The position numbers and the translations under genes are program-made. Shown here one piece after another: positions 33,345-41,189 of a stretch of DNA of 52,319 nt (position 1 is the first letter of the stretch; the number at the start of each line of letters is the position of its first letter). This DNA is from an uncultured Actinomyces sp. (GTDB lineage: Bacteria > Actinomycetota > Actinomycetes > Actinomycetales > Actinomycetaceae): assembly GCA_938014245.1 (NCBI GenBank), contig CALLSD010000030.1, positions 1 through 52,319 of the forward strand. The letters are read 5' to 3'. Under the pieces are notes generated by a model. The model was not told the DNA's origin and did not search any database. It worked only from the letters and a program-made list of their open reading frames with translations.

Positions 33345-33656
33345 TCAGCCGAAGCGGCGAATCAGTTCCTCTCGCTGAACCTGCCCAAGACCACGAACAC
33401 GTCTAGAAGGCGCAATCTTGATCTCATTCATGAGAGCTTCAGCAGTACTCACACCGACTCTGGGCAGGGCTTCGAGCAAAGAACGCACCTTCATCTTCGC
33501 GATTGCTTCATCACTAGCGGCCATATCAATGACCTCTGAAAGAGTGAGCTCTCGCGATTTGAGCGCATTCTTCACCTCAGCGCGCCGACGACGAGCGCGC
33601 GTCGCCTTTTCCAGAGCCTCGGCTCGCTGTTGCGGAGTTAGATCTGGCAGTGCCAT
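33345..33656 (-). CDS. mihF: Actinobacterial integration host factor (mIHF)
   Basis: 103 residues, basic. It starts MALPDLTPQQRAEALEKA and has the helix-two-turn-helix region LLEALPRVGVSTAEALMNEIKIAPSRRVRGLGQVQREEL, matching mIHF, a nucleoid-associated protein unrelated to E. coli IHF. The start at 33656 is chosen on family alignment, with AAAAGGAG nine bases upstream; extending to the ATG at 33755 would add 33 unrelated residues. It lies upstream of gmk as usual. The pyrF/car genes that typically precede it are absent. Confidence 0.93.
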   Translation of the reverse strand: MALPDLTPQQRAEALEKATRARRRRAEVKNALKSRELTLSEVIDMAASDEAIAKMKVRSLLEALPRVGVSTAEALMNEIKIAPSRRVRGLGQVQREELIRRFG

Positions 33657-34045
33657 CTCACTACGCTCCTTTTCTAGATTCCCCTGACAGGAATAGCATC
33701 GCACTTTCTTGACGATTTTTGGTGCAAATGCAACCGACAAATCGCGAATTTCCACGAGCTAAAGGCGTGAGAGGAAGCTTCGCAACGAGCGACTATTACG
33801 GAGCAGAGACTCGCAAACCCGGAAAAACTGCAGGGCTTCAGTTTCTACTACACGCATTACTGTCTACGAGAAACTGCCGCTGACCTGCATCGGATGTGCA
33901 TCATCCTTGCCGACCCGTCACCGATTGACGAAATTAAGAGAAGACGTTGAGTTCCACGTGTAGTGATGTCCATCGGAAGTATGCGCGTCAACACAAATTA
34001 CTAAATATGGTATATCTCACACTGTTGGAAGTGTCGCCAATAGTG
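33657..34045. other. Long spacer between nusB and mihF without a recognisable gene
   Basis: About 390 bases, long for this compact chromosome. It holds the mihF leader, an AT-rich patch (about 33990-34020) with TTGACG on the minus strand near 33989, and several small open frames none of which I can support. I see no tRNA, riboswitch or insertion sequence. In many actinobacteria this position holds the pyrimidine (pyr/car) operon. Confidence 0.5.
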
Positions 34046-34075
34046 TAAACGGGATGCCCGAAGGCACCCCGTTTA
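34046..34075 (-). terminator. Putative terminator after nusB
   Basis: A 13-bp stem with one A-C mismatch (34046-34058 with 34063-34075) and a CGAA tetraloop. It lies 13 bases past the nusB stop. No strong T run. Confidence 0.6.
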
Positions 34076-34088
34076 TCATTTCGACGAT

Positions 34089-34634
34089 TTAATACTCGTC
34101 TAAGAGATCATCCAATTCGCTTATTTCATCGGCACTGAGCTCATCGTCGATGTCATCTTCAGATTCCTGAACAGATTGACGAGACCAACTCGGTGATTCA
34201 ATATCTCGGCGAATGGCGTCAAGGATGGCGTTAACGAAGCCCGCAGACTCTTCGGTGGAAATCGACTTGACGATGGAAATCGCCTCGTCAATCGCAATCA
34301 CCGGAGGAACGTCTTCGGAGTTTGACAGCATTTCCCACACCGCGACGCGCAAAACTGCGCGGTCGACCGCAGGAACTCGATCTAAGCCCGTTCGCGCATG
34401 AGAATCAATGAGCCGATCAATCCGATACAGCTCATCGGCAACTCCTTCGATAATTTGAATCGAATAGTCGGGCAGCGGAGTCAGCGCGGCGGTGATTACC
34501 TTGCGTTCGCGAAGAAGATCGCGCAGCACGCTCGCATTCCTGCCCATCCCACGCTGGTCGGCCTCGTAAACGACGTCGGCAGCACGCTTGCGAGCCTTCG
34601 TCCGAGAAGTGAATTGGTGCTTCTTGTGGGACAT
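34089..34634 (-). CDS. nusB: Transcription antitermination factor NusB
   Basis: 181 residues. The all-helical NusB fold is clear (TKARKRAADVVYEAD, DRVPAVDRAVLRVAVWEML, PPVIAIDEAISIVKSISTEESAGFVNAILDAI). It joins NusE in antitermination at rRNA operons. The last 28 residues are an acidic tail (Asp/Glu/Ser) beyond the family core. It starts two bases after the efp stop. efp-nusB is the usual order. Confidence 0.95.
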   Translation of the reverse strand: MSHKKHQFTSRTKARKRAADVVYEADQRGMGRNASVLRDLLRERKVITAALTPLPDYSIQIIEGVADELYRIDRLIDSHARTGLDRVPAVDRAVLRVAVWEMLSNSEDVPPVIAIDEAISIVKSISTEESAGFVNAILDAIRRDIESPSWSRQSVQESEDDIDDELSADEISELDDLLDEY

Positions 34635-34636
34635 TA

Positions 34637-35200
34637 TCAGTCGGTCACGCGTCCGGAGTAAGAGCCATCACGGGTATCGACCTTGACTCGTGTTCCTTCT
34701 TCCATGAAGAGCGGAACCTGAATCTCGTAGCCGGTCTCGAGAGTCGCGGGCTTGGTGCCAGCGGAAGAACGATCGCCCTGCAGGCCGGGTTCGGTGTGAG
34801 TGATCGTCAAGACGACGGTTGCGGGAAGTTCGATAAACAGAACCGCGCCGTCATGCTGAGAAACAATGACGTCCTGGTTCTCAATCATGAAATTACGGGC
34901 ATCACCAACGACCTCGGCAGGAACGTTAATTTGCTCGTAGGTCGAAGCATCCATGAAAACGTAATCGGAGCCATCCTGGTACAGGTACGTCATATCGCGA
35001 CGATCGACTGTAGCGGTTTCGATCTTGACGCCCGCGTTGAAGGTCTTGTCAACAGTCTTACCAGACAGAACGTTCTTAATCTTGGTGCGCACAAAGGCAG
35101 GGCCCTTACCCGGCTTCACGTGCTGGAATTCGACAACCTGCCACAGCTGGCCGTCAATCACCATGACAAGGCCGTTCTTCAGATCATTTGTCGTAGCCAC
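34637..35200 (-). CDS. efp: Translation elongation factor P
   Basis: 187 residues, the standard three-domain length. It helps ribosomes stalled on polyproline. The domain-I loop HVKPGKGPAFVRTKI carries the Lys that reaches the peptidyl centre; C-terminal LETGYEIQVPLFMEEGTRVKVDTRDGSYSGRV is the EF-P signature. GTG start; GGGAGG lies about 12 bases upstream. Confidence 0.96.
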   Translation of the reverse strand: MATTNDLKNGLVMVIDGQLWQVVEFQHVKPGKGPAFVRTKIKNVLSGKTVDKTFNAGVKIETATVDRRDMTYLYQDGSDYVFMDASTYEQINVPAEVVGDARNFMIENQDVIVSQHDGAVLFIELPATVVLTITHTEPGLQGDRSSAGTKPATLETGYEIQVPLFMEEGTRVKVDTRDGSYSGRVTD

Positions 35201-35228
35201 TATAAAAGTCCTCCCAAATCGGGTGAGT

Positions 35229-35765
35229 TTAAACCGTGGCCATCTTACACGCCACGATGATGTTCTCCGCTACCTCACTCGGAGTTTTTAAACCAGTGTC
35301 ACAAGAAAAACTAGCAAACTCAAGGTATGTGCGATCCAATTCGCGGGTCATCATCGCAAATAGCGAGCGTGGTGCGCCAAGCCCCACCGAGCGTGGAGCA
35401 TTGAGACCAACGCGTCGCGCGGCTTGATCAATGGGAAGCTGGAGAAGAACAACAGCGCTCCCCTGTTCCTTCAAAGCAATCAAACGGTCGATAATTCTTT
35501 GATGACGCGCCTGCGATGGTGAGAGCACCGCAATATCGCATCCGCCGCTCAAAAGCCTCTCACCGGCCTCTTCAAGTGCGCGATCAAATGGGAAATCTTC
35601 ATCCACGATGAGTTCGTCGAATGAACGCGAATACTCCGACTGAAGAATATCGATGTCTTCAGTGAAGCTGAGTCCGCATCGAGCAGCGATCTCACGTGCA
35701 ATTGTCGTCTTCCCGCTCCCCGACGTACCCACCAAAACAAGCTTGGGGTTAATTGCCGAACTCAA
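35229..35765 (-). CDS. Shikimate-kinase-like P-loop protein, substrate site degenerate
   Basis: 178 residues. It resembles AroK in fold order: P-loop GTSGSGKT (13-20), a DID box (37-39) in the place of the AroK D-x-D, and a family-like helix DRALEEAGERLL. It lacks the shikimate-binding GGG motif (LSPS at 81-84 instead) and the RPLL lid motif. It probably binds ATP but may not phosphorylate shikimate. The TTG start overlaps the stop of aroKB (TTGA), so it is coupled to the aromatic operon. The adjacent fused AroKB already supplies a complete shikimate kinase. Confidence 0.7.
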   Translation of the reverse strand: MSSAINPKLVLVGTSGSGKTTIAREIAARCGLSFTEDIDILQSEYSRSFDELIVDEDFPFDRALEEAGERLLSGGCDIAVLSPSQARHQRIIDRLIALKEQGSAVVLLQLPIDQAARRVGLNAPRSVGLGAPRSLFAMMTRELDRTYLEFASFSCDTGLKTPSEVAENIIVACKMATV

Positions 35766-37345
35766 TGCTTCATTCCCATTGACTCAGCGCATGCGCGCAC
35801 TTCATCGGGACTAACAGGAAGAGTCACAGGATTCTCAATCCCGTCAAGAAGCACGAATCTCAAGACTCCGGCGCGCACCTTCTTATCGGAAAGCATGACG
35901 TTAAGAAGATCTTCGATTGACGCATCCAGATAATGCGTTGGCAACCCAAGAGAAGCAAAGTCGTGCTCGTGACGAAGGACGTCTTCTTCGGTAAGAAGAC
36001 CTCGCTGGCGGGCAAGATTGGCCGCAAATACGCAGCCGATGGCGACCGCTTCACCGTGACGGAAATCGAAGTGCTCAAGCTTTTCGACGGCGTGGGCAAG
36101 AGTATGACCATAGTTGAGAAATTCGCGCGGTCCACTCTCGTGTAGATCCATGCTCACTACACGTGCTTTGACGGCAATAGAGCGTTCGATGAGTTCAGCG
36201 ATCACCTCAGAGCTCGGATCAAAGATCGCCTCAGGATCAGACTCAATAATCTCCAAGATTCGCGGATCCGCAATAAAACCACATTTGACGACCTCTCCCA
36301 AACCCGCTCGGTAGTCGTGCTTGCTCAGTGTCTTCAAGTGGTCAAGGTCGACGATAACGCGACGCGGAGAGTGGAAGGCACCAACGAGATTCTTACCCAC
36401 CGCAGTGTTAATACCGGTTTTTCCACCAACTGAGGCATCGACCATTCCCAAAAGCGTCGTTGGAACCGCGATGAAGTCAATTCCCCGAAGCCAGGAGGCT
36501 GCAAGGAAGCCCCCGACATCGGTCGTTGCTCCCCCACCAATCGCGACCACGCAATCGGCTCGGCCGATTCTTTCGCGTCCGGCGAGGTCCCAAAGATCAG
36601 AAAGATTTTCGATTGTCTTTGCATCTTCTCCATCAGGAAGAACGTGGGTGATCGCCATGTAGCCCTGAGCTTGAAGTTTATGTGCAATAGAAAGCGCATA
36701 GCCGTGAAGCGGCGGCGCACACAGGATCAAGATCTTCGTCGCATTCGAACGAAGCTTCTCGGTCAAGGTATTGATAGGAAAATCCCGACCGATCACAACA
36801 TCGTAGGGTTGATCCACTTCGACAGGAATGGTGCGAACCACGGTTGTTTCTCCCAAAGCATCAAGGATTTGCTGGACGACTTCTTGGGATGGACCAGCAT
36901 TCGTCTGAACAGTTATTGAGGCAACCTCATGGAAATAGTCTTTTCGTTGTTCCCAAAGCTCTTTGAGGCGCTCTTCCGCGTTTCCGGCGAGGAGCGGACG
37001 CGCCGATCCCGCAGCGCGCCGAAGTAACTCGCTCAGTTCAGCTTCGATGTAGATCACGCACCGATCGCGTAGACGTTCGCGTGTGCGCGCACTGATGAGT
37101 GCACCACCTCCCAGAGACAGAACGCCTGGAATTTCAAGGGCCTGAGCAATGACCTCTTCTTCGATTGCCCGAAAAACATCCTCACCATCGTTGGCGAAGA
37201 TCTCGGGAATGCTACGCCCCTGACTACTCTCAATGAGTGAATCAGAGTCACGGTGCTGGACGCCAAGTGCGGCGGCGAGCTCGCGTCCGACCCGGCTCTT
37301 GCCACTCGCTGGCATCCCAACGAGAACGATCGCTGCCGGGTTCAC
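35762..37345 (-). CDS. aroKB: Fused shikimate kinase / 3-dehydroquinate synthase
   Basis: 527 residues joining two shikimate-pathway enzymes. Residues 1-165 are AroK: P-loop GMPASGKS (10-17), DSD (33-35), R59, GGG (79-81) and ARPLL (about 115). Residues 170-527 are AroB: NAD site IGGGATTDVGGFLAASW, PTTLLGMVDASVGGKTGIN, metal-binding LGEVVKCGF, NYGHTLAHA and RHGEAVAIG. Both halves look active. In most actinobacteria aroK and aroB are separate neighbours, so this is a gene fusion. GTG start overlapping the aroC stop (GTGA). Confidence 0.94.
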   Translation of the reverse strand: MNPAAIVLVGMPASGKSRVGRELAAALGVQHRDSDSLIESSQGRSIPEIFANDGEDVFRAIEEEVIAQALEIPGVLSLGGGALISARTRERLRDRCVIYIEAELSELLRRAAGSARPLLAGNAEERLKELWEQRKDYFHEVASITVQTNAGPSQEVVQQILDALGETTVVRTIPVEVDQPYDVVIGRDFPINTLTEKLRSNATKILILCAPPLHGYALSIAHKLQAQGYMAITHVLPDGEDAKTIENLSDLWDLAGRERIGRADCVVAIGGGATTDVGGFLAASWLRGIDFIAVPTTLLGMVDASVGGKTGINTAVGKNLVGAFHSPRRVIVDLDHLKTLSKHDYRAGLGEVVKCGFIADPRILEIIESDPEAIFDPSSEVIAELIERSIAVKARVVSMDLHESGPREFLNYGHTLAHAVEKLEHFDFRHGEAVAIGCVFAANLARQRGLLTEEDVLRHEHDFASLGLPTHYLDASIEDLLNVMLSDKKVRAGVLRFVLLDGIENPVTLPVSPDEVRACAESMGMKH

Positions 37346-38565
37346 TGCGTCAGTCCAAGCCGCTCACTGATACGCGCGCAGTAAGCCTGAAGATTGCGCT
37401 TGCATTCCTCCAAGGAATTGCCACCCGCATGATCACTCAGAGCGCGGGCAAGAACCAAGGCAACTTCGGCCTCGGCGATCACCGCACCGGGGACGACCTG
37501 GCAGGTGTCGGAACGCTGATGAAGAGCTCGTGCGTCCTCACCTGTCGCAAGATCAACCGTTCTCAACGCATGGGGGACGGTTGAGATCGGCTTGAAGGCA
37601 GCGCGCACGACGATCGCTTGGCCGTTCGATGTTCCGCCTTCGATCCCGCCGGCGCGGTTTGAGGCCCTCGTGAGAGTTCCATCAGCGGCTCGAATAATCT
37701 CGTCGTGGGCCTGGGAGCCCAGTAGGCGCGATTGGGCGAATCCGTCGCCGATCTCAACGCCCTTGACAGATTGAATGGACATGAGTGCCGCAGCAAGCTG
37801 AGCATCAAGACGGCGATCTGATTGGACATGAGTCCCTACCCCGATCGGAACGTTCCACGCCACAACTTCAACAATTCCGCCAACGGTATCGCCAGCGGCT
37901 CGGGTTTCCTCGACACAGGCCAAGAATTCGGATTCATCGTCTTTGTCGAGTGCGCGCATCGGCGAGGCATTCAGATGTTCTTCATCAGATGGCACCGGAA
38001 GACGACTCGACTTCGCTTCGCATGGCCCGACGCCAACCACGTGGGACACCAATTCGATGTTCGCAAGCTGGCGCAGAAAAGCTTCTACGCACGCTCCTAA
38101 AGTAACGCGAGCAGCCGTTTCGCGTGCACTCGCTCGCTCGAGAATTGGACGAATCTCATCAAGATCGTACGACAAGACACCGGGAAGATCAGCGTGCCCG
38201 GGACGCGGTTTTGTCAGCGCGCGGTTTCGCGCAACTTCTCGCTCATCGCCTTTGCCAGCGTCGATGAGAAGATCCTCGGGTGAGACGGGATCGGCGGACA
38301 TGACCTTTTCCCATTTCGGCCACTCAGAATTCGCAATCTCAATGACGATTGGCGCGCCAGTTGTCAGCCCGTGGCGGACTCCCCCAAGAATTCGCACGTC
38401 ATCGGCTTCAAACTTCTGCCGCGCACCGCGTCCGGCACCCAAACGACGTCGAGCAAGGGCATCGCGAATAGTCTGGGTGGTGAGTTCAACCCCTGAAGGC
38501 ATGCCCTCAAGAGTTGCAACCAGTGCGGGACCGTGTGATTCACCTGCAGTAAGCCATCTGAGCAT
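37342..38565 (-). CDS. aroC: Chorismate synthase
   Basis: 407 residues. It forms chorismate from EPSP using reduced FMN. Signatures: GESHGPALVATLEGMPSG, RRLGAGRGARQKFEADDVRILGG, SRLLGSQAHDEI and RAGGIEGGTSNGQ. It is the first gene of aroC-aroKB-shikimate-kinase-like, followed by efp-nusB in the same direction. No clear Shine-Dalgarno. Confidence 0.96.
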   Translation of the reverse strand: MLRWLTAGESHGPALVATLEGMPSGVELTTQTIRDALARRRLGAGRGARQKFEADDVRILGGVRHGLTTGAPIVIEIANSEWPKWEKVMSADPVSPEDLLIDAGKGDEREVARNRALTKPRPGHADLPGVLSYDLDEIRPILERASARETAARVTLGACVEAFLRQLANIELVSHVVGVGPCEAKSSRLPVPSDEEHLNASPMRALDKDDESEFLACVEETRAAGDTVGGIVEVVAWNVPIGVGTHVQSDRRLDAQLAAALMSIQSVKGVEIGDGFAQSRLLGSQAHDEIIRAADGTLTRASNRAGGIEGGTSNGQAIVVRAAFKPISTVPHALRTVDLATGEDARALHQRSDTCQVVPGAVIAEAEVALVLARALSDHAGGNSLEECKRNLQAYCARISERLGLTQ

Positions 38566-38593
38566 GTTCGTAGTTTCTCACACTAAAGCTCAG

Positions 38594-38609
38594 GGCTTCC
38601 AAGGAAGCC
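38594..38609 (-). terminator. Short hairpin between the FKBP-like gene and aroC
   Basis: GGCTTCC and GGAAGCC are separated by two bases, four bases after the FKBP-like stop. The stem is short and the tail is only moderately T-rich, so it may be a weak terminator. Confidence 0.4.
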
Positions 38610-38612
38610 ACA

Positions 38613-39605
38613 CTATGAGGCCGGTGCCGTCGCAAGGATATCGATAATGATGCACAAGGTATCGTCACCGGTTGCTTGATCAGGAGGAAGGGTGATCGCC
38701 AGACGTGAACCAACTTTTTGGTCGATCAGAAGAGGCCGAAGACCCGGCATAAGTTCGCTCAGTCGGACGCGTTCAGGCACACCCGTTCGCCAGGTAGATT
38801 CGCGTTCAATTCCATCGCTCCACCCGCTGACGAAATACTGAACGACGATGTCATCATCGGCGCGCACCTGGCCGCCAGAACCGGTGAGTAACGGCTGGAC
38901 AGTTGGGCCTGAAGGAAGTTGATCACCGTGGGTAATAACAGGGCCTTCATCGCGCATCGTGACTTCAAGCGGACCGCTTCCATTTACTTGCGCGGAAGCT
39001 TGTCCCGAGGCCAAGGTCGGCAAGATATCGATAACGACGACTTCGCCGGTATTTGAGCGCGCCGTCGGAGTTGTACTCGCGTCCAAGGCCGGAGAACTCG
39101 AAAGAGGACGAGCAATGAGGAGCCGGCTTCCTTCGCTTCTTCCCGTTACTTCACGAGCCATATCAACGCCCAGCGAGTCATTGTCGGCCCGACCGACGAC
39201 GAGGCGTGGGCGCCCATTGGGGGAAAGCAGCTCACCGGTGCGCGCATCGAAGACAGTCACCGATAAAAGAACCGGGGAACCCGCTGTAATCGCGCGACCT
39301 TCTCCCTGCGAAATAATCGCATGTTTTGTACTGACAATTTGAAGCGGTTCACTCAGCTTGACCGTGGGCGTCGCACCAACGCGTCCAGAGACTTCAACTG
39401 AGGCGAGGACAGAACGAGGAGCATCGCCCGAGACGGAGCTAGCATTCCTGTGCGCCACAAACCACACAGAAGAAGCAACCACTGCGCACACAACAAAAAG
39501 CGCGATCACTACAAGGAGCCACCGTCGCCTCGGGCGCTGCGATTGTCCACGGCCGCCACGCATACGCTGGCGGCGAGAACTCAAACTCTGAGCGTGTTCA
39601 CTCAT
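38613..39605 (-). CDS. Membrane-anchored FKBP-type peptidyl-prolyl isomerase-like protein
   Basis: 330 residues. A very basic N terminus (1-28) precedes one membrane span (about 29-50); the rest should be outside the membrane. The C-terminal part (about 215-328) has FKBP features: GPVITHGDQLPSGPTV, ADDDIVVQYFVSGW, a LMPGLRPLLIDQKVGSRLAITLPP segment and a D-TLCIIIDIL strand. The middle (about 60-210) looks like a decayed second FKBP-like domain with parallel phrases (DARTGELL, VVVIDILPTLA). FKBP genes commonly sit just after pafA in actinobacteria. The start overlaps the pafA stop (ATGA). Confidence 0.82.
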   Translation of the reverse strand: MSEHAQSLSSRRQRMRGGRGQSQRPRRRWLLVVIALFVVCAVVASSVWFVAHRNASSVSGDAPRSVLASVEVSGRVGATPTVKLSEPLQIVSTKHAIISQGEGRAITAGSPVLLSVTVFDARTGELLSPNGRPRLVVGRADNDSLGVDMAREVTGRSEGSRLLIARPLSSSPALDASTTPTARSNTGEVVVIDILPTLASGQASAQVNGSGPLEVTMRDEGPVITHGDQLPSGPTVQPLLTGSGGQVRADDDIVVQYFVSGWSDGIERESTWRTGVPERVRLSELMPGLRPLLIDQKVGSRLAITLPPDQATGDDTLCIIIDILATAPAS

Positions 39606-41002
39606 GCTGGAAGGAATTCGTCTCGAGCACGCAAACCTGAGATGAACTGATCAACTGATTCAGATCCGGTTGCGAAAGGATCATTCATCAGGACGTAGCG
39701 GCTGGGATCGTCAATTCGTGAAGCACGCACCCAGTCAATCGCCAATTCAACACCCGCCGCCTCCGCAGCGTTGATGATCGAAGAGCGAAGATGCGCACGC
39801 GTTGATCGCGGTGCCTGAATGCACGCTTGTTGAACGTGATCATCCGTGGTCAGGCGTCGCATGAGGCCGCTATTTTCCAATCCGCGACGAAGCCCGTTGG
39901 GGCCAATATCGTGATACGACAACAGCAAACGTGCAACTCGCGGATCATCAAGCGTGGTCTGTTTGCGCTTGAGATACTCCTGGATCAGACGGAACTTGAT
40001 GGCGAAATCAAGTTCACGATCAACGGACGACCAGTCACCACTGCGCAGGGCTGCAAGTGCCCGTTGCCATAGGTCAATGACTTGGCGGGTTGAGGCATCG
40101 CATGAAGAAGCACCGATATCAATTCCGAGTACATCGATCACGCGCTGAAGAATCCGCTCTTGGATGTCAAGGGCAGAAAGCTCCCCGCCATGTGCCATCG
40201 GGACCTTCACTTCAGCCGACAGGTCTTGATTAATCTGACGAATTGCGAGCATGGGATCAGCCAATTCAAGATCAGACAGATTCATCCCGTCTTCGACCGC
40301 GTCTAATACCAGCGAAGTCATTCCTACTTTCAGGAATGTCGTCGCCTCGCACACGTTCGTGTCGCCGCTGATGACGTGGAGCCTGCGGTATTGACCGGCA
40401 TCGGCAAGGGGCTCGTCACGCGTATTGATGATTGGACGAGTTCGCGTGGTCGCTGAGGAGACAGCCTCCCACATCTGCTCTGCGCGTTGTGAAAAGCAAT
40501 AGGCGAGTTTGCTGCCTGAACGCCTCAGGTGCCCAGCACCCACAAGCACCAACCGCGTGACAAAGAAGGCAACCAGGCCTTGAGCGACTTGCCGGAAGTC
40601 ACGACGACGGTGAAGAAGATAGTTTTCATGGCAGCCAAAACTGTTCCCCGCGGAGTCCACATTGTTACGGAACAAGTAGATCCTTTCGGGATCTGCCAAT
40701 CCCTCAAGTTCTGCGCGGGTTCGGTCATTGAGTTGGTTGAGTAACTCATCACCGCAGCGGTGCTGGGCAAGAAGGTCCTCGAAAGAATCGCATTCGGCAG
40801 TCGCGTACTCGGGGTGCGCCCCCACATCAAGGTAGAGTCGTCCGCCATTTCGCAGGTAGACATTGGGAGCGCGACCGCTTAAGGCCAGCGGCGCGAACAA
40901 CAAACGTGCGGCAGCATCAGCATCGTGAGTCGGAGGTGCACCTGAACGCGTCGCGCAGGTTAGTCCGTACTCGGTCTCGATGCCGACGACTCGGCGCCTC
41001 AC
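39602..41002 (-). CDS. pafA: Pup ligase PafA
   Basis: 466 residues from GTG at 41002. It ligates the C-terminal Glu of Pup to lysines of target proteins. Glutamine-synthetase-like fold: GIETEYG at the N terminus, catalytic Asp59 in LYLDVGAHPEYATAE, FRNNVDSAGNSFGCHENYL, and RPIINTRDEPLADAGQYRRLHVISGD. The start is chosen by family alignment and by a GGAGG eight bases upstream, which overlaps the Pup codons for Gly-Gly. Only one base separates it from pup, so no proteasome genes lie between. Confidence 0.95.
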   Translation of the reverse strand: MRRRVVGIETEYGLTCATRSGAPPTHDADAAARLLFAPLALSGRAPNVYLRNGGRLYLDVGAHPEYATAECDSFEDLLAQHRCGDELLNQLNDRTRAELEGLADPERIYLFRNNVDSAGNSFGCHENYLLHRRRDFRQVAQGLVAFFVTRLVLVGAGHLRRSGSKLAYCFSQRAEQMWEAVSSATTRTRPIINTRDEPLADAGQYRRLHVISGDTNVCEATTFLKVGMTSLVLDAVEDGMNLSDLELADPMLAIRQINQDLSAEVKVPMAHGGELSALDIQERILQRVIDVLGIDIGASSCDASTRQVIDLWQRALAALRSGDWSSVDRELDFAIKFRLIQEYLKRKQTTLDDPRVARLLLSYHDIGPNGLRRGLENSGLMRRLTTDDHVQQACIQAPRSTRAHLRSSIINAAEAAGVELAIDWVRASRIDDPSRYVLMNDPFATGSESVDQFISGLRARDEFLPA

Positions 41003-41003
41003 C

Positions 41004-41189
41004 TCACTGTCCTCCCTTTTGGACAAATCCTTGAACGAATGATTCCGCATTAGTTTCAAGAACGGTATCAATCTCATCAAGCAGTGCATCGAGAGAATCA
41101 GTCTGCGCGGAAGACGAAGCGTGGATCTGGCCCGCGGCCTCATCATCTTCGTGTCCACTACCGCCAGCGAACAACTGTGAAAGACTCAT
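41004..41189 (-). CDS. pup: Prokaryotic ubiquitin-like protein Pup, GGQ ending
   Basis: 61 residues. The C-terminal half is Pup (DSLDALLDEIDTVLETNAES then FVQGFVQKGGQ). The last residue is Gln, so Dop must deamidate it to Glu before PafA can use it. The N-terminal 30 residues are Gly/Ser-rich and unlike the charged, disordered N terminus typical of Pup, which in mycobacteria is threaded into the ATPase first. The ATG overlaps the dop stop (ATGA). Confidence 0.95.
   Translation of the reverse strand: MSLSQLFAGGSGHEDDEAAGQIHASSSAQTDSLDALLDEIDTVLETNAESFVQGFVQKGGQ

Noticed and set aside
33690..33730. TTGTCGGTT on the minus strand, considered as a PafBC-dependent (RecA-NDp) damage promoter before mihF
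   Set aside because: One mismatch in the core and no TAnnnT at the required distance.
33857..33973. A 38-codon minus-strand frame ending MMHIRCRSAAVSRRQ in the nusB-mihF spacer, considered as a Cys or Arg leader peptide
   Set aside because: No ribosome site or promoter at a suitable distance, only one Cys, and the gene downstream (mihF) is not a sulphur or amino-acid gene.
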